Source: Haladaptatus sp. R4 (lineage in GTDB: Archaea; Halobacteriota; Halobacteria; Halobacteriales; Haladaptataceae). From it: 64,000 bases of DNA. This document shows positions 16,869 through 25,993 of the stretch, one piece after another (position 1 is the stretch's first letter; each line of letters starts with the position of its first letter). Below the pieces are notes generated by a model that saw only the letters and a list, made by a program, of their open reading frames with translations, ran no database searches and had not been told where the DNA came from. Location: positions 496,001-560,000 of the forward strand of contig NZ_LWHG01000011.1 of assembly GCF_001625445.1 (NCBI RefSeq), given 5' to 3'. Position numbers and translations under genes: made by a program.

Positions 16869-17627
16869 TTAGCTCGTGAACTGGAGGTATATCGTGGCGA
16901 AAGCGATGGCGTCGAACGTGCCGTGAACGAGCGCGGACGCGGTGAGGTTCTCCGTTTTGAGATACACCGTCCCGAGCACGAGCGAGAGGAGGAATATCGT
17001 GGCGAGTGTCCCTCCCAGTTGTGCAGGCGTCGAACCCGAACTGTACACGAAGACGTGTGCGAGCGCGAAGATCACGCTCGCGACGACGACGGCACCGTAG
17101 CCTGAAAACGTATCGTACAGCGATTTTTGAATGATGTTCCGGTACAACAGTTCCTCACACGGCCCGATGATGAGCCACGAGAGCGGGATGAAAAGGAGGA
17201 GTATCTCTGGATTCCCGCTTTTCGCCGTCTGCTCGACGCTGTGACTCGCCTCTTGGACCCCGAACAGCGACAGGAGCGCGGAACTGAGATACGTTAGTAG
17301 CAATATCGCCACGATCCCCGCGAGGGCGTAGCCGAGATCACGCCTACTCGGAACCTCGAAATCGACGTAATCGAGTCCACGCTTGGCGATGACGGCCAGC
17401 GCAATCGTCCCGGTTCCGAGTCCGAGCGAAACGATGCTCAGCGCGGACTGTACCATCACGCCGACGCCCGTTCCCCCCGCCAGAGCGACTAGCACGGTCG
17501 CCCAGAGGGAGATAGCGAAGAGACCAAGCGCCCCGAGGGCACCGCTTCGGAGCACTGCTTGTACCATCCGAGCGTGTGAAGGCTGGTTCGAGGACTCGCC
17601 CGAACTCGTCGCGGTACCGTCTTCCAT
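16869..17627 (-). CDS. CPBP family intramembrane metalloprotease
   Basis: A 252-residue polytopic membrane protein with about seven or eight helices. All three CAAX-protease/bacteriocin-processing (Rce1-like) motifs are present: EELLYRN (EExxxR) near residue 160, FALAH near residue 190 and HGTFDA near residue 237. The substrate is unknown; haloarchaeal members may process prenylated or surface proteins. The N-terminal 20 residues are polar. It converges on NOB1. Confidence 0.9.
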   Translation of the reverse strand: MEDGTATSSGESSNQPSHARMVQAVLRSGALGALGLFAISLWATVLVALAGGTGVGVMVQSALSIVSLGLGTGTIALAVIAKRGLDYVDFEVPSRRDLGYALAGIVAILLLTYLSSALLSLFGVQEASHSVEQTAKSGNPEILLLFIPLSWLIIGPCEELLYRNIIQKSLYDTFSGYGAVVVASVIFALAHVFVYSSGSTPAQLGGTLATIFLLSLVLGTVYLKTENLTASALVHGTFDAIAFATIYLQFTS

Positions 17628-17667
17628 GTGAAAAACTAGGAGTTGGGCAGTAAATGTGCTCCGACCG

Positions 17668-18384
17668 CTATGCGTTTCGACGGACGAGACCGATTCCGAC
17701 GAGCGCGAACAGTGCGATCACGATTCCGAATCCCGGTTGACCGTCGCTCGCCGTCCGTTCGTTCGCCATCGTTTCGGTCACGGAATCCGTGTCGGTGGTG
17801 TCGTTTATCGCTCGGTTGGTCGGCGTGGTGCTCGACGTGGTCGATGCCATCGTCGCGTCCGTCCGTGTCGTCGCCGTCGTCGAAGTCATCGTGGCTGTCG
17901 TGTTCCTCGTAGTCGTCGAACCGGCGGCAGATTTCTCCGGTCGCTGGAGGACTCCGTCGGCAGTCGCCAGCACGTCGATTTCCGTCGAGTTGTTCCGTGG
18001 GTAACCGACGGCGACGCCGAACTCCGTGCCGGGTTCGTATTCGCTGAAGTTGAACGAGGCGTTGAAGCTGCGGTTCGGTTGCACGGTCACCGAATCGGAC
18101 ATGAAGAACTGCTTCGTGGCGTGGACTTGCACTTCGAGCTTCGTCCCGGGATCGAGCGTGGTGTTCCCGCGAATCGTCTGATTGGACGCAGCGTCGAGGG
18201 AGATCGAATCCCCTCCGTGCCGGATCGAAACGGCGCTGTTGTTTGCCGGTGTTTTGTCGTGGCTGAACGGCGTGCTCCCCACCGAATCGGGGGCGTACCG
18301 TCCGTGGGCCGTTGTCACACCCGTGACGAGCGAGAGAGTGAGAAATGCCACGAGTGCCATACAGAGTGATTTTCGTCTGTTCAT
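17668..18384 (-). CDS. secreted PGF-CTERM surface protein with a BGTF-like domain
   Basis: A 238-residue exported protein. A Sec signal (SLCMALVAFLTLSLVTGV) is followed by a beta-rich domain (residues 30-150) like the BGTF domain of haloarchaeal surface proteins. Residues 150-205 are a Thr/Ser-rich linker, probably O-glycosylated. The C-terminus GQPGFGIVIALFALVGIGLV is a PGF-CTERM signal, recognised and removed by archaeosortase ArtA with lipid anchoring. The terminal RR is kept. A second PGF-CTERM protein is at 58820-60715. Ligand unknown. Confidence 0.85.
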   Translation of the reverse strand: MNRRKSLCMALVAFLTLSLVTGVTTAHGRYAPDSVGSTPFSHDKTPANNSAVSIRHGGDSISLDAASNQTIRGNTTLDPGTKLEVQVHATKQFFMSDSVTVQPNRSFNASFNFSEYEPGTEFGVAVGYPRNNSTEIDVLATADGVLQRPEKSAAGSTTTRNTTATMTSTTATTRTDATMASTTSSTTPTNRAINDTTDTDSVTETMANERTASDGQPGFGIVIALFALVGIGLVRRNA

Positions 18385-18468
18385 GCTGGAAACGCGCCGT
18401 CCGGGAGACGACGCAGTTGATGTCGAATGAAAATTCGTGGTCCGGTATATGCTTTGTGAACGCGCGAG

Positions 18469-19761
18469 TTATTCGACAACCAGCTTTGATTTTTCGGCGA
18501 CTGCTTCCGCCTCCTCGAACTCGCCGCCACCGAGAAGGCCGCGGGCGGCGCGCTTGCCCCATTCGACGGCGGGTTGGTTGAAGGTCTCGACGCTGTACAG
18601 TTCGCCCGCGAGGACACACGCCGCTTCCAAGCAGTAACAGAGTTCGCCGAGCCCGTACTCGTCGACGCGGTCGATTTCCAGACGGACGTTCGGTTGCCCG
18701 GACGCCGCGAGACTCGCCTCGGTCGCCTCGAACTCGGCCGACAGGAGCGTTCCGAGACTGCTCCCGCCCAGATATTCGAGACCGGGGAGGTCGGTCTCGG
18801 GAATCGAACGGTCCGCCCGTTCCGTCGGACGGACGAACGTCACCATCTTGTCCGACGGTCCGGCCCGGTACAGTTGGAGTTGTGAGTGCTGGTCGGTCGC
18901 ACCGAGTGCACGTACCGGTGTCTGTCCCACGCCGTCTTTCCCCAGACTTTCGGCCCACAGTTGCGCGAACCATTCCGCGTACGTCTCCAGTGATTCGGCG
19001 TAGGGCATCATCGCGTTGATCCCCGCGCCGCGTTCGTCCAGCGCGTAGGTGATGGCCCCGTAGGCGTACGCTGGCGACTCGAACAGCGACCCCCCTAATC
19101 TATCGGCCTCGGCCTGCGCGCCGTCGAGGACCGCCTCGATGTCGTGGCCCTGGATCGCGGCACACGCCAGTCCGACCGTCGAGAGCATCGAAAATCGACC
19201 CGGGACGCCGTCGGGAACGTCGAGCGCGGGCAGGTCGTGACGGTCGGCGAGGTTGCGGAGGTTCCCCTCTTCGCCCGTCGTGACGAACGTCTGCTCGGTC
19301 CAATCCACGCCCGCCGACTCCATCGCGTCGCGGACGACGAGGAAGTTCGCCAGCGTCTCCGCCGTCGTTCCGGACCGTGAGACGACGTTGACCGCGGTGT
19401 CGGCGAGCGAAATCCCGTCGAGCAGGGACGCGACGTGTTCGGGGTCCACGTTGTCGAGGAAGTAGGCGTCCACGTCCGACTCCAGTCCGTGCGCGAGCGT
19501 CGCCGCGCCGAGCGCGCTGCCGCCGATGCCGACCGTTAGCACCGTCTCGACGTCGGCGAACGGTTCGACTGCGGTCCGGATCTCCGCCGGATTCGTCGTC
19601 TCCGGAAGGTTCAGGGCCGCGTAGCCGTGTTCGTCGTTCGCTCGTCCGGTTTCGATTCGCTCGTGGGCGTCCGCGACGCGGTCGTCCAATCGGGACAGTG
19701 TGTCGCGCGAGACGCCGGGCGAGGCGACGCTGTCGAGAGCGTTGCCGAGATCAACTCGCAT
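18469..19761 (-). CDS. pgi: glucose-6-phosphate isomerase
   Basis: Interconverts glucose-6-phosphate and fructose-6-phosphate. SIS-domain signatures: VGIGGSALGAATLAHGL near residue 73, VVSRSGTTAETLANF near 108, and catalytic-region blocks ALGATDQHSQLQLY and ELCYCLEAACVLAGELY later. 430 residues is usual for archaeal PGI of the bacterial-like group. I chose the ATG at 19761 (MRVDLGNALDSV) because everything upstream in the frame is repeat-array sequence. It is separated from PAN upstream by the array and hairpin element. Confidence 0.93.
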   Translation of the reverse strand: MRVDLGNALDSVASPGVSRDTLSRLDDRVADAHERIETGRANDEHGYAALNLPETTNPAEIRTAVEPFADVETVLTVGIGGSALGAATLAHGLESDVDAYFLDNVDPEHVASLLDGISLADTAVNVVSRSGTTAETLANFLVVRDAMESAGVDWTEQTFVTTGEEGNLRNLADRHDLPALDVPDGVPGRFSMLSTVGLACAAIQGHDIEAVLDGAQAEADRLGGSLFESPAYAYGAITYALDERGAGINAMMPYAESLETYAEWFAQLWAESLGKDGVGQTPVRALGATDQHSQLQLYRAGPSDKMVTFVRPTERADRSIPETDLPGLEYLGGSSLGTLLSAEFEATEASLAASGQPNVRLEIDRVDEYGLGELCYCLEAACVLAGELYSVETFNQPAVEWGKRAARGLLGGGEFEEAEAVAEKSKLVVE

Positions 19762-19860
19762 ACGAAATTCCCCACCGTCGGACGTAAAAAAGACACCCCC
19801 TTCGAGGCGAGAAAATAGTTCCCGAACGGTAGGTCGGCGTTCCGTCGGGACGGAAGTTCC

Positions 19861-20035
19861 GACAACCGTCGTCGTTTCTCGAACGGACACGACCGCCGGA
19901 ATCAGCGATTGGCACAACTGCCGGAATCTCGCATTTTCACAACCACCAGAATCAGCAATTGAGACAACCACCGGAAACTCGAATGGACACAACCGCCAGA
20001 GAACAGCAATCGACGCAACCGCAGGTTCCTCGTTA
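19861..20035 (+). repeat. 25-nt degenerate tandem repeat array, copy 2
   Basis: Seven units start at 19861, 19886, 19911, 19936, 19961, 19986 and 20011, an exact 25-nt period. The core consensus is RACAACCRCCRGAATC; the middle five units are strongest. The orientation is the same as at 12020-12144. Flanking genes are both on the minus strand here (pan stop, pgi start) but on the plus strand at copy 1 (hemA stop, pterin dehydratase start), so the array does not keep one orientation relative to transcription. Confidence 0.88.
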
Positions 20036-20108
20036 CTTCCCGTGAGCGAAGCGAACGGACTCGGCGCGGACCGGAGAGGCACGAAGTGCCTCGAAGGGAG
20101 CACCGAGG

Positions 20109-20190
20109 TTTTGGTCCAGATTTTGCCAGAGAGCCAGCCGAAACGACGACAGTGGTCGTCGTTTCGGTCTGCGACCGCAGCAAAAGGTGG
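20109..20190 (+). repeat. hairpin-capped intergenic element, copy 2
   Basis: The left flank at 20109-20129 matches copy 1 over 21 of 21 bases and the right flank at 20177-20190 over 14 of 14. The insert differs completely in sequence, yet again folds into a perfect stem: 13 bp with loop AGTG (20138-20167). A smaller 7-bp palindrome with loop GAA lies just before it at 20076-20092. The element ends 19 nt before the pan stop codon, in the pan-pgi intergenic region. Confidence 0.8.
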
Positions 20191-20208
20191 CAGTTAAAAG
20201 GTGGGTTC

Positions 20209-21432
20209 TTAGTAGGCGTACCGCAGGTTCGGGACCGTCGTGTCGTCACCGGCTTCCATCTTTTCGAGCGCGTCTTCGAAGTCGGCCATGGTGACTTCGG
20301 TCCGCTCGTCGCGGATGGCGACCATGCCGGATTCGGTGGTCAGGCTCTCTATCTCCGCACCGCTGAAGCCGTCGGTTTCCTCGGACAGGCGGTCGAAGTC
20401 CACGCCGTCGGCGAGGTTCATGCGCTGGGTGTGGATTTCGAGGATACGGCGACGGCCCTCCGCGTCCGGGTTGGGCACTTCGATGAGGCGGTCGAAGCGA
20501 CCGGGGCGGAGGATGGCGCTGTCGAGCATGTCGAAGCGGTTGGTCGCCGCGATGATGCGGATGTTGCCACGGTCCTCGAAGCCGTCCATCTCCGAGAGCA
20601 GTTGCATCATCGTCCGCTGGACTTCGGCGTCGCCCGATGTCTTCGAGTCGGTCCGCCGCGAGGCGACGGCGTCGATTTCGTCGATGAAGATGACGGCGGG
20701 TTCGCGTTCGGCCGCGAGCGAGAACAGGTCGCGGACGAGTTTCGCACCCTCGCCGATGAACTTCTGGACGAGTTCCGACCCGGCCATCTTGATGAACGTG
20801 GCGTCGGTTTCGTTGGCGACCGCTTTCGCCAGCATCGTCTTCCCGGTTCCCGGCGGTCCGTGGAGGAGGACGCCGCTCGGGGGTTCGATACCGGCCTCCT
20901 CGAACTGTTCCGGGTTGACGAGCGGTTCCTCGACCGCTTCCCGGACTTCCCGAATCTGGTCGCCGATGCCACCGATGTCCTCGTAGGTGACGCTCGGCGA
21001 CGCGTCGACTTCCATCGCCTGCGCACGGGCATCCTTTTCGGTGTCCAACACCCGTTGGATGGTGAACGAATCGTTGACCGCGACGCGGTCCCCTGCCTCG
21101 ATATCGGACCGCATCTGGACCGCCACGTCGGTCAGCACTTCCTGGTTGTTGCCGTGTTGTTTGATGATGATGCCGTCGTCGGTAACGTCCTCGACGGTCG
21201 CGACGTACAGCGAAGTCGTTTTCAGCATCTCGTTTTCGCGCTGTAGTTTGTCGACTTCCTCGGAGAGGTTGTCGTGTCGCTCCGCGGCCGCATCGACGCG
21301 CTCACGCAGTTTGTCGTTGACTTTGGTGATATCCGTAAAATGATCTTGAAGTGCCGACAGGCGCTCCTCGTCGGACATGTCCGGGTCCAGTTCAAGCGTT
21401 GGACGGTCGGGAACGGATGGACTACGTGACAT
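20209..21432 (-). CDS. pan: proteasome-activating nucleotidase
   Basis: AAA+ ATPase that unfolds substrates for the archaeal 20S proteasome. An N-terminal coiled coil (about residues 25-75) precedes an OB domain. The AAA module follows with Walker [15 protein letters not shown] near residue 190, Walker [15 protein letters not shown] near 250, and [10 protein letters not shown] arginine-finger region near 310. The C-terminus is NLRYAY, so the penultimate residue is Ala rather than the Tyr of a strict HbYX gate-opening motif. 407 residues is normal. Haloarchaea often have two PANs; which one this is cannot be told here. Confidence 0.95.
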   Translation of the reverse strand: MSRSPSVPDRPTLELDPDMSDEERLSALQDHFTDITKVNDKLRERVDAAAERHDNLSEEVDKLQRENEMLKTTSLYVATVEDVTDDGIIIKQHGNNQEVLTDVAVQMRSDIEAGDRVAVNDSFTIQRVLDTEKDARAQAMEVDASPSVTYEDIGGIGDQIREVREAVEEPLVNPEQFEEAGIEPPSGVLLHGPPGTGKTMLAKAVANETDATFIKMAGSELVQKFIGEGAKLVRDLFSLAAEREPAVIFIDEIDAVASRRTDSKTSGDAEVQRTMMQLLSEMDGFEDRGNIRIIAATNRFDMLDSAILRPGRFDRLIEVPNPDAEGRRRILEIHTQRMNLADGVDFDRLSEETDGFSGAEIESLTTESGMVAIRDERTEVTMADFEDALEKMEAGDDTTVPNLRYAY

Positions 21433-21577
21433 TTGTTATTCGTTCGTAAGGCGCCACATTAAAAGTGCCTTTGGGTCGCGGGGTATCCACAAAGTTGGTA
21501 TAGCTGCATCTATCGGCGCGGATTGCCGGGAAATTCAAAGCAAAAAAGGCGCTGACGAGTGGAAAAAACGACGCGCG

Positions 21578-23368
21578 TTAGAGCAGTTCTTCCATCTCGT
21601 CCAGTCGCTCGCCGTACACGTCCAGCGCGCGCTGAATGGGTTCGGGCGAACTCATATCCACGCCCGCACCTTGAAGCAGTTCGAGCGGGTACTCGCGCGA
21701 CCCGTTACGCAGGAAGTCGAGATACCGTTCCGCGGCGGGTTCGCCTTCCTCCAAAATCTTGTCCGCCAGCGCGACGGCGGCGCTGATCCCCGTGCTGTAC
21801 TGGTAGACGTAGTAGGCGCGATAGAAGTGCGGGATACGCATCCATTCGCGCTCGATTCGGTCGTCGACGACGGCGGGTTCGTAGAACTCGCGCTTCAGGT
21901 CGCCGTACACCCCGTCGATCCTGTCGGGCGTGAGCGCCTCGTCGTTTTCCGCGAGTTGGTGTACTTGGTGCTCGAAATCGGCGAACAGCGTCTGTCGGTA
22001 GAGCGTCGAACGGAACCGTTCCAGATACTCGTTCAGGATGTGTCGGCGGAGGTCGGGGTCCTCGACCGTTTCGAGGAGGTGGTGGGTCAACAGCGCTTCG
22101 TTGACCGTGCTGGCGACTTCGGCGACGAAGATTTCGTACCCGCTGTACGCGTAGGGTTGTTCCTCGCTCGTCAACTGCGAGTGAAGAGAGTGACCGAGTT
22201 CGTGTGCCAGCGTGTACATCGAGGAGATGTCGTCCTGATAGTTCATCAGGATGAACGGCTGGGTGTCGTAGGTTCCGCCGCTGTAGGCACCCGCTCGTTT
22301 GTCCTTCGTCTCGTACACGTCGATCCACTGCGACTCGATCCCCTCGGCGACACGCGACTGATAGTCGTCACCGAGCACTCCCACCGCGTCCACGACGTAC
22401 TCGACCGCTTGGTCGTAATCGAGGTCCGGGCTTTCGGTGTCCGTCATCGGCATGTACACGTCCCACATCTGCAGTTCGTCCACGCCGAGACTCTCGCGTT
22501 TGAGTTCCACGTGCTTGTGGAGTTTGTCGAGGTTGTCACGGACGGTATCGAGGAGGTTGTCGTACACCTCGACGGGAACGTTCGGGCCGTCCAACGCGGC
22601 CTCGCGTGCGGTCTCGTAGTTCCGGGCGCGGGCGTACTTCACGTCGGATTTGACGCTGTTTTTGTACGCCGCACCGACCGAGTTTCGAACGTCGCTCCAC
22701 TCGTCGAAATAGTTCTCGTAGACGGTCTGGCGGAACTCGCGGTCCTGATTTTTGAGGAGGTTGACGAAGTTGCTCTGGGTGATTTCGACCGACTCCCCGT
22801 CGGGGTTTTCGACCGTCGGGAACGTCATGTCGGCGTTCGAAAGCATGCTGTAAATCTCGTTCGGCGCGCCGGTGACTTCGCCGAACTCCGCGAGCAGGTT
22901 CTCGATCTCGGCCGAGCGGGTGTGCTCTTTCATCCGGATCGTGTCGTCCAACGCGTGTTCGTACTCCTCCAATCCGTCCGTTTCCGCGATCATCCGGTCG
23001 AGTTCCTCGCGGTCGAGCGACTGTATCTCCGGTTCGATGAAACTCGTCGCGCTTCCCGCACGGGACGCGAGCGACTGGGCACGCGAGGCGAGCGCTTGGT
23101 ACTCCTGGTTGGACGTGTCCTCGTCGCTTCGCATTCGAGCGTAGGAGGCGACCATCGACACTTCGCGTCCGAGTTCGTCGGTGAGTCGAAGTATCGTGAG
23201 GAGCGTCTCGCCGTCCTCGGTGACCTGTCCCTCGTACTCTTCGAGTTCGCTCAACCGCTCCTCCACGTCCTCGTAGGCGTCCTCCCACTCGTCGTCTGTC
23301 GCGTAGATGCTCTCCAGATCCCACTTGTATTGGGCGTCGATATCGCTCCGTTCGGGAACAGAACTCAT
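21578..23368 (-). CDS. pepF: oligoendopeptidase F (M3 family)
   Basis: Zinc oligopeptidase that cleaves short peptides in the cytoplasm, likely downstream of the proteasome. The zinc motif is LAHELGHSLHSQL near residue 380, with the third ligand in a following EVASTVNEALLTHHLL helix. The N-terminal helical oligoendopeptidase domain starts near residue 10 (AQYKWDLESIYATDDEWE). 596 residues, full length. The gene order pgi-pan-pepF is on one strand, but gaps of 145 and 447 nt make a single operon unlikely. Confidence 0.94.
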   Translation of the reverse strand: MSSVPERSDIDAQYKWDLESIYATDDEWEDAYEDVEERLSELEEYEGQVTEDGETLLTILRLTDELGREVSMVASYARMRSDEDTSNQEYQALASRAQSLASRAGSATSFIEPEIQSLDREELDRMIAETDGLEEYEHALDDTIRMKEHTRSAEIENLLAEFGEVTGAPNEIYSMLSNADMTFPTVENPDGESVEITQSNFVNLLKNQDREFRQTVYENYFDEWSDVRNSVGAAYKNSVKSDVKYARARNYETAREAALDGPNVPVEVYDNLLDTVRDNLDKLHKHVELKRESLGVDELQMWDVYMPMTDTESPDLDYDQAVEYVVDAVGVLGDDYQSRVAEGIESQWIDVYETKDKRAGAYSGGTYDTQPFILMNYQDDISSMYTLAHELGHSLHSQLTSEEQPYAYSGYEIFVAEVASTVNEALLTHHLLETVEDPDLRRHILNEYLERFRSTLYRQTLFADFEHQVHQLAENDEALTPDRIDGVYGDLKREFYEPAVVDDRIEREWMRIPHFYRAYYVYQYSTGISAAVALADKILEEGEPAAERYLDFLRNGSREYPLELLQGAGVDMSSPEPIQRALDVYGERLDEMEELL

Positions 23369-23468
23369 ACCACGAACTACGACTAGCCCCGCCGTAAACG
23401 TTGATATTCCGGAATGAGGGGATTTCCGCTGAAACGAGGTTTTTAACCGATGACGACGCAGTGGCTGT

Positions 23469-24803
23469 ATGACCGACGAGACGGCACGCGCACTCGGCGA
23501 AATGTGGCAGGACGACTACCCGTGGGCCTTCCTGACGAAACTGACCGAACTCGAAAACAGGATGGGCGGCCATCCCGGCGAGGAACGAGCGGCGGAACTG
23601 GTCGTGGAGGCGTTCGAACGTGCCGGGGCACGGAATGCACACACCGAGGCGTTCGACATGAACTGTTGGACCCGCGGGTCGGCCGAACTCGCCGTCACCG
23701 ACCCGGTCGAACGGTCGTTCGAGACCATCGCGCTCCCGTACTCGCTGGCGGGTGACGTGCAGGGAGAACTGGTAGACGTCGGTCACGGTATGCCCGAGGA
23801 GATAGACGCGGTCGACGTGGCCGGAAAGATCGCCGTCGCCAGCACGACGACGCCCGACGGAAGCCGGTTCATCCACCGAATGGAGAAGTTCGGACACGCC
23901 GCCGCCGCGGGTGCGGAGGCGTTCATCTTTCACAACCACGTTCCAGGACAGCTTCCGCCGACCGGTTCGCTCACGTTCGGGGACGAAGCCGCACTTCCCG
24001 CCGTCGGCGTCAGCAAGGAGACCGGCGCGTGGTTGACCGAATACGCCGAGACGGGTGCGACCGCGAGGCTGGTCGTCGACGCGACGACCGAACCGGGAAC
24101 CAGTCACAACGCCGTCGCGGAATTCGGTCCCGAGACCGACGAAGAGGTCGTCGTCGTCGCCCACTTGGACGGACACGACATCGCGGAGGGGGCACTCGAC
24201 AACGGCTGTGGCATCACTACCGTCGTCGCGGCGGCCCACGTGCTCGCGAAGATGGACCTCGACACGCGCGTCCGGGTCGTGGGCGTCGGCTGTGAGGAGA
24301 TCGGGTTACTGGGCGCACAAGCGTTGGTCGAGTCGCTCGATACGGAGCGGACGAAAGCCGTCGTGAACGTCGACGGTGCCGGGCGGTTCCGTGACATGCT
24401 GGCGTACATGCACGGCTCCGAGACGATGCGTTCGGTGATCGAAACCGTCTCGGATGAGGCGAACCAACCGATCTCGATTCAGGAGGGCGTGCATCCGTTC
24501 AGCGACCACTGGCCGTTCCTGAAGGCAGGTGTTCCGGCGCTCCAACTCCACAGTGAAGCCGACGTCAGCGCACCCGGTCTTCGGGGACGCGGGTGGGGTC
24601 ACACGCACGCCGACACGCGGGACAAGGTGGACGACCGCAACCTCCGCGAACACGCCATGCTGGCGGCGTTGTTGATCCGGGAGGTCGCATCGCGCGGCGA
24701 GATTCCGCGTCCGGAACCGGACGGAATCGTGGAAAACCTCCGCGAACAGGAGTACGAGGAGGGAATGCGAGCGGCGGGTATCTGGCCCGACGGCTGGAAC
24801 TAG
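23469..24803 (+). CDS. M28 family zinc aminopeptidase
   Basis: A 444-residue metallopeptidase of the aminopeptidase Y/glutamate carboxypeptidase group. Metal ligands can be seen in VVAHLDGHDI (His, Asp), EGALDNGCGITT (Asp), CEEIGLLG (Glu-Glu, catalytic and ligand) and FSDHWPF (ligand His). A PA-like insert (residues 75-170) precedes the catalytic part. No signal peptide is evident, so it is probably cytoplasmic. It is divergent from pepF (100-nt gap), and its last 4 nt overlap the convergent small membrane protein gene. Confidence 0.9.
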   Translation: MTDETARALGEMWQDDYPWAFLTKLTELENRMGGHPGEERAAELVVEAFERAGARNAHTEAFDMNCWTRGSAELAVTDPVERSFETIALPYSLAGDVQGELVDVGHGMPEEIDAVDVAGKIAVASTTTPDGSRFIHRMEKFGHAAAAGAEAFIFHNHVPGQLPPTGSLTFGDEAALPAVGVSKETGAWLTEYAETGATARLVVDATTEPGTSHNAVAEFGPETDEEVVVVAHLDGHDIAEGALDNGCGITTVVAAAHVLAKMDLDTRVRVVGVGCEEIGLLGAQALVESLDTERTKAVVNVDGAGRFRDMLAYMHGSETMRSVIETVSDEANQPISIQEGVHPFSDHWPFLKAGVPALQLHSEADVSAPGLRGRGWGHTHADTRDKVDDRNLREHAMLAALLIREVASRGEIPRPEPDGIVENLREQEYEEGMRAAGIWPDGWN

Positions 24804-25036
24804 GCTCGGTTCGTGATTTCCACCTGAACGATTTCTTCGACGAGTATCGCAAGTCCGCGAACGATGAGATACACGCCACCGACGAGCGATGCGAGCGCGA
24901 GGAGGGCGAAGACGACGGTTCCGAGGAACCCGAACGCTCCCATCACGAACACGCCGAGCGTTCGTCCCAAAAACATCGCCAGCAGCCCCAGCACGATATT
25001 TACCGTTACTTCCCACAGCAATCCATCATTGACCAT
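24800..25036 (-). CDS. small two-helix membrane protein
   Basis: 78 residues with two long hydrophobic segments (TVNIVLGLLAMFLGRTLGVF and GTVVFALLALASLVGGVYLI) and a short charged tail. No family recognised. It lies 30 nt after truA on the same strand and overlaps the M28 gene by 4 nt tail to tail, suggesting it is the last gene of the truA transcript. Confidence 0.65.
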   Translation of the reverse strand: MVNDGLLWEVTVNIVLGLLAMFLGRTLGVFVMGAFGFLGTVVFALLALASLVGGVYLIVRGLAILVEEIVQVEITNRA

Positions 25037-25066
25037 ACCGAAAAGAAAGGCGTGTTCGGTATATAT

Positions 25067-25858
25067 CTACTCGATAGTTCGACAGATGTCCCGCGCCACG
25101 CGACTCCTCGTCCGCCGTTCCACTCGGAGGTCGCCGAACACGTCGTGGAGGCTTTTCGTCGCCGCGCCGTCCACCGCGAATTCGAAATCGTAGCCCACGT
25201 CCGCGAGGTAGAGCGGATGGGCGGGTGCGCACGGAACGCCTTCCTTCCCGTCGAGCGGTTCCGACGCGAGCACGCGGTCGATCTTCGCCATCTCCTCCTC
25301 GCCGGTCGCGACGGCGTGAATCAGCGAGACGACCCGCCGGACGAGGTTTCTGGCGAAGCCGCTGGAGCGAAGCGTGAAGACGAGGTAATCGTCGTCCTGG
25401 AGCACGTCGATATCGAGGTCGCGGACGGTTCCCTCGGTGTCCGGGGTCAGGTTGTGAAAGTCGTGTTCGCCCGAGAGCCGTCTCGATGCCTCCTTTGCCA
25501 GCCCGAGGTTGGCTCGTGGCGCATGAGAATGATAGACATACTCCCGGTAGTAGGCGTCGTGAGTCGCGTGAAACGCCGGATCGACGTCCGTGCTGGCCCA
25601 GACGCGAATCTCGCCCGGGAGTTCGCTGTTGAACGCCGACGGGGAGAGCCACTCTGGGCACTCGAAGGCGACCGTCTGTGCGAGGGCGGACACGCCCGCG
25701 TCGGTTCTTCCGGCGGCGGCGTACCCCTCCGGTACGTTGTCCGCGACGCCGAGGGCACACAGGGAATCGAACAGGGTATCCTCGACGGTCGGGACGTCCG
25801 GCTGTCGCTGGAATCCGTAAAACGGGCTACCGTCGTAGGCGACTCGAAAGGCGCGCAT
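25067..25858 (-). CDS. truA: tRNA pseudouridine synthase A
   Basis: Makes pseudouridine in the tRNA anticodon arm (positions 38-40). The catalytic Asp is in AAGRTDAGVSALAQ near residue 50; YREYVYHSHAPR and FTLRSSGFARNLVRRVVSL further on are TruA signatures. The family-conserved start is MRAFRVAYDGSPFYGFQRQ, so I use the ATG at 25858; an upstream ATG at 25873 adds five residues. About 263 residues. It is downstream of dph6 on the same strand. Confidence 0.92.
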   Translation of the reverse strand: MRAFRVAYDGSPFYGFQRQPDVPTVEDTLFDSLCALGVADNVPEGYAAAGRTDAGVSALAQTVAFECPEWLSPSAFNSELPGEIRVWASTDVDPAFHATHDAYYREYVYHSHAPRANLGLAKEASRRLSGEHDFHNLTPDTEGTVRDLDIDVLQDDDYLVFTLRSSGFARNLVRRVVSLIHAVATGEEEMAKIDRVLASEPLDGKEGVPCAPAHPLYLADVGYDFEFAVDGAATKSLHDVFGDLRVERRTRSRVARDICRTIE

Positions 25859-25993
25859 CGACAGTCGGTACACGAGCCGAGCCTTTAGTTCGTCGGTTGT
25901 TACCGCCTCTGCGGAGGTTCGCTGGGAAATCGTACCGGAAAACAGGGCCGTTGTTCGAATCGAGTATCCTCGGAGTATATTCGAAATCCGGGG

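Noticed and set aside
19861-20035. CRISPR array
   Set aside because: The 25-nt units abut without unique spacers and are degenerate; no cas gene in the window.
21377-23386. 669-codon plus-strand open frame opposite pepF
   Set aside because: Antisense shadow of the M3 peptidase; Val/Phe/Arg/Asp-rich composition and no family match.
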